DNA of 64,000 bases from Streptomyces resistomycificus (GTDB taxonomy: Bacteria; Actinomycetota; Actinomycetes; Streptomycetales; Streptomycetaceae): NCBI RefSeq assembly GCF_001514265.1, contig NZ_KQ949005.1, positions 20,160-84,159 on the forward strand, written 5' to 3'. How positions within the stretch are numbered: the first letter of the stretch is position 1; the number at the start of each line of letters is the position of its first letter. Positions 58,736 through 64,000 of this stretch are shown here, one piece after another. The position numbers and the translations under genes were made by a program. The notes under the pieces were generated by a model. The model searched no databases, was not told where the DNA came from, and saw only the letters and a program-made list of their open reading frames with translations.

Positions 58736-60016
58736 ATGCGCACTCTCACCCGCAGGGGAGCACTCGGACTCGGCGCGGGCGCCGCGGCCACCGTCGGACT
58801 GGCGGGCTGCGGCTCCCTCACGTCCTCGGACGGGTCGAGCCATGCCGGAGGTTCCGGGAAGGGCCGGACGGGAAGCCCGAAGCCCACCGCCAGCCCCCTC
58901 GGTGACGGCTCCACCTCGTTCACCGGAAAGCAGCCCCACCAGCCCGCGAAGCCCGAGCCGTTGGAGCCGGGGCAGACCCCGCCGCAGTTCGTGATCTTCT
59001 CCTGGGACGGGGCGGGTGAGGTCGGCAACGGCCTCTTCCCGCGCTTCCTGGACCTCGCCAAGGAGCACGAGGCGGGCATGACCTTCTTCCTCTCCGGGCT
59101 GTATCTGCTGCCCGAGTCGAAGAAGCGTCTCTACGACCCGCCGAACAACCCGCGCGGCGCCTCCGACATCGGCTACCTCACCGACGAGCACGTCAAGGCG
59201 ACGCTCACCAACGTGCGCCGCGCGTGGTTGGAGGGCCACGAGATAGGCACCCACTTCAACGGCCACTTCTGCGGCGGCACCGGCACCGTCGGCAACTGGA
59301 CGCCCCGGCAGTGGCGCAGCGAGATCGACCAGGCCAAGTCCTTCGTCAAGGAGTGGCGGACCAACACGGGGTGGACCGACCTGCCGGCCCTGCCCTTCGA
59401 CTACGACAAGGAACTCGTCGGCGGCCGCACCCCCTGCCTGCTCGGCCAGGACAACCTGCTGCCCACCGCCCGCGACCTCGGCTGGCGCTACGACGCCTCC
59501 TCGCCCGGCGGTCGTCAGGTCTGGCCGCAGAAGCGGCAGGGCATATGGGACCTGCCGCTGCAGGCGATACCTTTCCCCGGCCGTCGGTTCGAGGTCCTCT
59601 CGATGGACTACAACATGCTCGCCAACCAGTCCGTCAACTCCACCAACGCGCCCTCCCACAACTACCCGGCCTGGCGTGAGCAGTCCGCCGGCGCCTACAT
59701 CGAGGGATTCAAGCGGGCGTACGAGACGAACCGGGCCCCCTTCTTCGTCGGCAACCACTTCGAGCAGTGGAACGGCGGCATCTACATGGACGCCGTCGAG
59801 GAGGCCCTGAAGCACATCGCGCGGGAGAAGGAGAAGGGCGAGGACGTGCGCATGGTCTCCTTCCGGCAGTTCGTCGACTGGCTGGACGTGCAGAAGCCGG
59901 AGGTGCTCGCCAAGCTGCGCACCCTCGACGTCGGAACGCAGCCGGCCGGTGGCTGGAAGGAGTTCCTGAAGGACACCGCCTCGACCCCCTCGGGAACCTC
60001 CTCGAACGCCGCCTGA
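58736..60016 (+). CDS. Tat-type lipoprotein, polysaccharide deacetylase-like
   Basis: An exported protein of 426 residues. The start MRTLTRRGALGLGAGAAATV has twin arginines, and the lipobox LAGC is near residue 25. A Ser/Gly/Pro linker follows to about 75. The globular part has FVIFSWDGAGEVGNGLFPRF near 86 (NodB-like metal aspartate), THFNGHFCGGTGTVGNW near 176 (two histidines), and later FVGNHFEQWNGGIYMDAVEE. This arrangement resembles divergent NodB-type deacetylases. The ATG at 58736 is preferred over one at 58731. It stands between the hemL and ccs operons; its cell wall role is inference. Confidence 0.8.
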   Translation: MRTLTRRGALGLGAGAAATVGLAGCGSLTSSDGSSHAGGSGKGRTGSPKPTASPLGDGSTSFTGKQPHQPAKPEPLEPGQTPPQFVIFSWDGAGEVGNGLFPRFLDLAKEHEAGMTFFLSGLYLLPESKKRLYDPPNNPRGASDIGYLTDEHVKATLTNVRRAWLEGHEIGTHFNGHFCGGTGTVGNWTPRQWRSEIDQAKSFVKEWRTNTGWTDLPALPFDYDKELVGGRTPCLLGQDNLLPTARDLGWRYDASSPGGRQVWPQKRQGIWDLPLQAIPFPGRRFEVLSMDYNMLANQSVNSTNAPSHNYPAWREQSAGAYIEGFKRAYETNRAPFFVGNHFEQWNGGIYMDAVEEALKHIAREKEKGEDVRMVSFRQFVDWLDVQKPEVLAKLRTLDVGTQPAGGWKEFLKDTASTPSGTSSNAA

Positions 60017-60082
60017 AATGCGGTTTTCCGCCCGCAAGGGGGGTGCGCAAGATCCCCGGAACGGGCATGCGAAACTTTTCAC

Positions 60083-60691
60083 ATGAGTGCCGCCAGCCGT
60101 AGTCGCACCCGTAGCCGTGCCGTCCTGCTCGCCGCCGTCGCCGCGGCTGCCGCGCTGACCCTGTCCGCGTGCGGTTCGGGCGGCGTGTCCGGCGGAGGCG
60201 GCAACACCAACTTCGTGACCGGCAACAACGGCATCGACACCGTCAAGCAGGGCGAGCGGACCGACGCCCCCGACCTCTCCGGCAAGACCATCGACGGCAA
60301 GACCCTCGACGTCGCCGACTACAAGGGCCAGGTCGTCGTCGTGAACATCTGGGGCTCCTGGTGCGGTCCGTGCCGCGCGGAGGCCAAGTACTTCGCCAAG
60401 GTCTCCAAGGAGTACGACGGCAAGGGCGTCCAGTTCGTCGGCATCAACACCCGGGACGCCAGCACCTCTCTCGCGGTCGCCTTCGAGAAGGACTTCCAGA
60501 TCACCTACCCGAGCCTGTACGACCCGACGGGCAAGCTGATGCTCCGCTTCAAGAAGGGCACGCTCAACCCGCAGCTGATCCCCTCCACGCTCGTCATCGA
60601 CAAGGACGGGAAGATCGCCGCCCGGGCCCTGCAGGCCCTCGGCGAGGAGAACCTGCTCAGCATGTTCAAGCCCGTCCTCGCGGAGAAGTGA
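60083..60691 (+). CDS. resA: Thioredoxin-like protein for cytochrome c maturation
   Basis: Membrane-anchored thiol reductant that prepares apocytochrome c cysteines. The 202-residue protein has a signal and lipobox LSAC (Cys30), then the TlpA/ResA fold with the redox motif WGSWCGPCRAEAKYF (Cys94, Cys97), FVGINTRDASTSLAVAF and PSTLVIDKDGKIAARALQAL. No clear Shine-Dalgarno precedes the ATG at 60083, so the transcript could be leaderless. It opens the resA-ccdA-resB-ccsB operon. Confidence 0.92.
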   Translation: MSAASRSRTRSRAVLLAAVAAAAALTLSACGSGGVSGGGGNTNFVTGNNGIDTVKQGERTDAPDLSGKTIDGKTLDVADYKGQVVVVNIWGSWCGPCRAEAKYFAKVSKEYDGKGVQFVGINTRDASTSLAVAFEKDFQITYPSLYDPTGKLMLRFKKGTLNPQLIPSTLVIDKDGKIAARALQALGEENLLSMFKPVLAEK

Positions 60692-60692
60692 C

Positions 60693-61466
60693 GTGAGCGC
60701 GCTCCTGACCCTCGCCGAGGCGACGGGCCGCAACGAGACCGTGTTCAGCGGCGCCCTGCCCATCGCGCTGCCCATCGCCCTGCTCGGCGGACTCGTCTCC
60801 TTCTTCTCGCCGTGCGTCCTGCCCCTCGTGCCCGGCTACCTCTCCTATGTCACCGGGATCACCGGCACCGACCTGGCCGAGGCCAGGCGCGGGCGGATGG
60901 TGGCCGGCGCCTCGCTGTTCGTGCTCGGCTTCACCGTGGTGTTCGTCTCCGGCGGAGCCCTGTTCGGGTACTTCGGGGAGACGCTGCAGGAGGAGAAGAG
61001 CATCCTCACCAAGGTGCTCGGCGCGCTCATGATCCTCATGGGCGCCTTCTTCATGGGCCTGATGCCCTGGCTCACCCAGCGCGAGTTCCGCTTCCACCGC
61101 AGGCCGACCGCCGGCCTGATCGGCGCCCCTCTCCTCGGCGCCCTCTTCGGCATCGGCTGGGCGCCCTGCATCGGCCCCACCCTCGCCTCCGTACAGGCGC
61201 TCTCCTTCAGCGAGGCGAGCGCGGGCCGCGGGGCCATACTGACGGTCGCGTACTGCCTGGGTCTGGGCGTACCGTTCGTGCTCGCCGCGGTCGCCTTCCG
61301 CAAGGCGCTCGGCGCCTTCGACTGGGTCAAGCGCCACTACGTGTGGGTGATGCGCCTCGGCGGCACCATGATGATCGTGACCGGTCTGCTGCTGCTGACC
61401 GGCGCGTGGGACCACATCGTCTCCGAGATGCAGAACTGGTCCAACGGCTTCACTGTGGGGATCTGA
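60693..61466 (+). CDS. ccdA: Cytochrome c biogenesis protein CcdA
   Basis: A membrane thiol-disulphide transporter of 257 residues passing electrons from cytosolic thioredoxin to ResA. Features are the first conserved cysteine in LVSFFSPCVLPLVPGYLSYV near 32, the second in IGWAPCIGPTLASVQALS near 154, and six hydrophobic helices. The GTG at 60693 lies 1 bp after the resA stop. It belongs to the same operon. Confidence 0.95.
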   Translation: MSALLTLAEATGRNETVFSGALPIALPIALLGGLVSFFSPCVLPLVPGYLSYVTGITGTDLAEARRGRMVAGASLFVLGFTVVFVSGGALFGYFGETLQEEKSILTKVLGALMILMGAFFMGLMPWLTQREFRFHRRPTAGLIGAPLLGALFGIGWAPCIGPTLASVQALSFSEASAGRGAILTVAYCLGLGVPFVLAAVAFRKALGAFDWVKRHYVWVMRLGGTMMIVTGLLLLTGAWDHIVSEMQNWSNGFTVGI

Positions 61467-61469
61467 CCG

Positions 61470-63197
61470 ATGAGCAAGACGACGACCGGCACACCCTCCG
61501 AGGCGACCGGGGACGACCAGGACCTCGGCGCGGCCGGCTCCCAGCTGTCCACCGCGCCCGCGGAGGAGCCGCCCAACCTGCCCTCCCTGGGCGTCGTCGG
61601 CTGGATCCGCTGGTTCTGGCGGCAGCTCACCTCCATGCGGGTCGCGCTGCTGCTGCTTCTGCTGCTGTCGCTCGGCGCGATCCCCGGCTCGCTGATCCCG
61701 CAGTCCGGGACCGACGAGACGAAGGTCGCCGACTTCCGTGACGCCCACCCCACCCTCGGGGACGTCTACGACAAGCTCGGCCTCTTCCACGTCTACAGCT
61801 CGGTGTGGTTCTCCGCGATCTACATCCTGCTGTTCGTCTCCCTCATCGGCTGCATCGTGCCCCGCACCTGGCAGTTCGTGGGCCAGCTGCGCGGCCGCCC
61901 GCCGGGCGCGCCCCGGCGCCTGACCCGGCTGCCCGCCTACACCACGTGGCGCACCGAGGCCGAGCCCGAGCAGGTCCGCGAGGCCGCGCTCGCCCTGCTG
62001 CGAAAGCGCCGCTTCCGTGCCCACCTCGCCGGGGACAACGTCGCCGCCGAGAAGGGCTATCTGCGGGAGGTCGGCAACCTCGCCTTCCACATCGCCCTGA
62101 TCGTGATGCTGATCGCCTTCGCCTGGGGTCAGCTCTTCAAGATGGAGGGCAACAAGCTGGTCGTCGAGGGCGACGGGTTCTCCAACACCATCACGCAGTA
62201 CGACGACTTCAAGTCCGGCAACCTCTTCAGCCAGGACGACCTGGACCCCTTCAGCTTCAACCTGGAGGACTTCAAGGGCACGTACGAGACGAGCGGCCCG
62301 AACAAGGGCACCCCGCGCACCTACCAGGCGTCCGTCGACTACAGCGTCGGCGCCTACGGCAAGGACCGAAAGACCGTCATCAAGGTCAACGAGCCGCTGG
62401 AGATCGGCGACTCGAAGGTCTACCTCACCGCCCACGGCTACGCGCCCGTCATCACCGTGCGCGACGGCAAGGGTGACGTGGTCTACAACCAGGCCGTGCC
62501 GCTCCTCCCGCTCGACTCCAACGTCACCTCCTCCGGCGCGATCAAGGTCATGGACGGCTACCGCAACGCCAAGGGCGTCAAGGAACAGCTCGGCTTCCAG
62601 GCCTTCTTCCTGCCGAGCTACGGCGGCGAGGGTTCCGCGGTGGTCTCGCAGTTCCCGGCGCTGCTCAACCCGGTGCTGAACCTCGAGGCCTACCACGGCG
62701 ACCTCGGTGTGGACGCGGGCATCCCGCAGAGCGTGTACCAGCTCGACAAGAGCCACCTCAAGGACTTCAAGAACGCCAAGGGCGAGCTGCTGCGGGAGAA
62801 CCTCAAGCCCGGCGAGACCATGAAGCTCCCCGGCGGCGCCGGCTCGGTGACCTACGAGGGCACCAAGGAGTGGGCGAACTTCCAGATCACCCGGCAGCCC
62901 GGCAGCGGCTGGGCGCTCGGCGGCGCGATCGCCGCGATCTTCGGCCTGGCCGGCTCCCTGTTCATCCAGCGCCGCCGCGTGTGGGTACGAGCCGTCAAGG
63001 GCGCCGACGGCGTCACCGTGGTCGAGATGGCCGGCCTCGGCCGCAGCGAGTCCGCCAAGGTGCCCGAGGAACTCGGCGACCTCGCCGGAATCCTGTACGA
63101 CCGGGCACCGGGCGCCCCGGACCCCGAAGACTCCTCCGACGCCACCCCCACCACCCCCGACCCCCAAGTCGTACCTGCCGAAGGGGCTGAGAAGTGA
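61470..63197 (+). CDS. resB: Cytochrome c biogenesis protein ResB
   Basis: Component of the System II haem-lyase complex that works with CcsB/ResC at the outer face of the membrane. The 575-residue protein has an N-terminal hydrophilic tail, helices near 55-73 and 110-128, EVGNLAFHIALIVMLIAFAW near 192, a large external domain and a last helix (ALGGAIAAIFGLAGSLFIQR) near 485. The family marks NLPSLGVVGWIRWFWRQLTS and HVYSSVWFSAIYILLFVSLI are visible. It starts 3 bp after ccdA and its stop overlaps the ccsB GTG. Confidence 0.95.
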   Translation: MSKTTTGTPSEATGDDQDLGAAGSQLSTAPAEEPPNLPSLGVVGWIRWFWRQLTSMRVALLLLLLLSLGAIPGSLIPQSGTDETKVADFRDAHPTLGDVYDKLGLFHVYSSVWFSAIYILLFVSLIGCIVPRTWQFVGQLRGRPPGAPRRLTRLPAYTTWRTEAEPEQVREAALALLRKRRFRAHLAGDNVAAEKGYLREVGNLAFHIALIVMLIAFAWGQLFKMEGNKLVVEGDGFSNTITQYDDFKSGNLFSQDDLDPFSFNLEDFKGTYETSGPNKGTPRTYQASVDYSVGAYGKDRKTVIKVNEPLEIGDSKVYLTAHGYAPVITVRDGKGDVVYNQAVPLLPLDSNVTSSGAIKVMDGYRNAKGVKEQLGFQAFFLPSYGGEGSAVVSQFPALLNPVLNLEAYHGDLGVDAGIPQSVYQLDKSHLKDFKNAKGELLRENLKPGETMKLPGGAGSVTYEGTKEWANFQITRQPGSGWALGGAIAAIFGLAGSLFIQRRRVWVRAVKGADGVTVVEMAGLGRSESAKVPEELGDLAGILYDRAPGAPDPEDSSDATPTTPDPQVVPAEGAEK

Positions 63198-64000
63198 CTC
63201 TCGCCGCCGCAACCGATCTGGCCGCCGCCACCAACGAGAACCTCGCGAACATCAGCAACACGCTGATCTACTCGTCGATGGCCGTCTACACCCTCGCCTT
63301 CTTCGCCTACATCGCCGAGTGGCTGCTCGGCAGCCGCAGCAAGGTCGGCCGCACGGCCGCCGCGCTGACCGAGAGCAAGACGGCGGCCGCCCCCGCGGTC
63401 ACCGTGAACAAGGCCGGCGGGACCGCCGTACTGGAGCGGCCGCAGGTCGTGGTGCGGTCGGCGGCCGGTGCCCGGGACGTGCCGGACGGGCCCGGGGCGC
63501 ACGGCGGGGACGCGCAGGGCGACCTCTACGGGCGTATCGCCATCTCGCTCACGGTGCTCGCCTTCCTGGTCGAGTTCGGCGGTGTGCTCACCCGGGCGCT
63601 CTCGGTGGAGCGGGCGCCGTGGGGCAACATGTACGAGTTCAACATCACCTTCTCCACGGTGGCCGTCGGCGTGTACCTGTCGCTGCTGGCGCTGCGGAAG
63701 AACGTGCGCTGGCTCGGGCTGTTCCTGATCACCACGGTCCTGCTCGACCTCGGTCTCGCCGTCACCGTCCTGTACACCGCCAGTGACCAGCTGGTCCCCG
63801 CCCTGCACTCGTACTGGCTGTACATCCACGTCTCCACCGCGATCTTCTGCGGAGCGGTGTTCTACGTCGGCGCGGTCGCCACGATCCTGTACCTCTTCAA
63901 GGACTCCTACGAGAACAAGCTCGCGAGCGGCGGCACGCCCGGCCGCTTCGCGAACTCGGTGCTGGACCGGCTGCCCGCCTCCGCCTCGCTCGACAAGTTC
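63194..64000 (+). CDS. ccsB: Cytochrome c biogenesis protein CcsB (partial)
   Basis: Membrane subunit of the System II cytochrome c synthase, likely the haem channel. The gene starts with GTG overlapping the resB stop (GTGA) and runs off the window after 269 codons, so the C-terminus is absent. Helices include SSMAVYTLAFFAYIAEWLLG near 27 and ISLTVLAFLVEFGGVLTRAL near 115. The haem-handling segment WGNMYEFNITFSTVAVGVYL near 143 and WLYIHVSTAIFCGAVFYVGA near 209 contain the conserved residues, but the WWD domain lies beyond the window. Confidence 0.93.
   Translation, partial: MTLAAATDLAAATNENLANISNTLIYSSMAVYTLAFFAYIAEWLLGSRSKVGRTAAALTESKTAAAPAVTVNKAGGTAVLERPQVVVRSAAGARDVPDGPGAHGGDAQGDLYGRIAISLTVLAFLVEFGGVLTRALSVERAPWGNMYEFNITFSTVAVGVYLSLLALRKNVRWLGLFLITTVLLDLGLAVTVLYTASDQLVPALHSYWLYIHVSTAIFCGAVFYVGAVATILYLFKDSYENKLASGGTPGRFANSVLDRLPASASLDKF

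Overview
The window is high-GC chromosomal DNA from a Streptomyces or close relative. The signs are very strong G/C bias at third codon positions, frequent GTG and TTG starts, many ATGA/GTGA stop-start overlaps, DUF3558 and DUF2637 proteins, class I lysyl-tRNA synthetase next to argS, and a bacterial System II (Ccs/Res) cytochrome c maturation operon. No rRNA, convincing tRNA, CRISPR array, integrase or transposase was seen.

Positions 1-33 kb are mostly ordinary chromosomal genes. They include hemB, a DUF805 membrane protein, a DUF574-type methyltransferase, a PLP aminotransferase with an arylamine N-acetyltransferase, and a P-loop ATPase followed by a Ser/Thr kinase whose C-terminus carries a coiled coil and a DivIVA-like motif. 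Then come divergent argS and lysS, a DUF2637 membrane protein, two DUF3558 lipoproteins, rtcB, and a tyrosine phosphatase-GNAT fusion. After these lie an SDR translationally coupled to a 39-residue membrane peptide, small stress or transport genes (YnfA, MarR, a short UvrA-like ABC protein, VOC, AraC, DoxX), an LLM flavin monooxygenase with its FMN reductase, and an OmpR-type two-component system.

Positions 33.4-46.2 kb hold the most interesting region, a phosphonate biosynthetic gene cluster. It contains phosphoenolpyruvate mutase with the intact EDKxxxxxNS motif, a class I aminotransferase, two different ATP-grasp ligases, an MFS exporter and a convergent LuxR-type regulator. Upstream and in the same direction are a 2OG-Fe(II) dioxygenase, a 969-residue FAD/4Fe-4S 2-hydroxyacid dehydrogenase, an FAH-family hydrolase and a TSUP permease. 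No phosphonopyruvate decarboxylase is present. The simplest reading is phosphonopyruvate to phosphonoalanine to a short phosphonopeptide, as in phosphonoalamide-type pathways, with an added oxidative module. The DNA just upstream holds a possible 40-residue secreted peptide and two families of tandem repeats.

Positions 46.2-50 kb hold a DUF3515 protein, two poorly characterised genes and a DUF6153-DUF305 pair. Positions 50.15-55.67 kb look like an inserted island. A 96-bp segment containing the 3' end of a conserved gene occurs at both edges (84 of 96 identical, changes nearly all synonymous), and the left copy lies inside a perfect 18-bp inverted repeat. The cargo is a DHA2 transporter, a LigM/DesA-like THF-dependent O-demethylase, a decayed transporter fragment and a divergent double-domain Lrp/AsnC regulator.

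Positions 55.6-64 kb return to the core: the intact conserved gene, hemL, a histidine phosphatase, a polysaccharide-deacetylase-like Tat lipoprotein, and the resA-ccdA-resB-ccsB operon, which runs off the window end.
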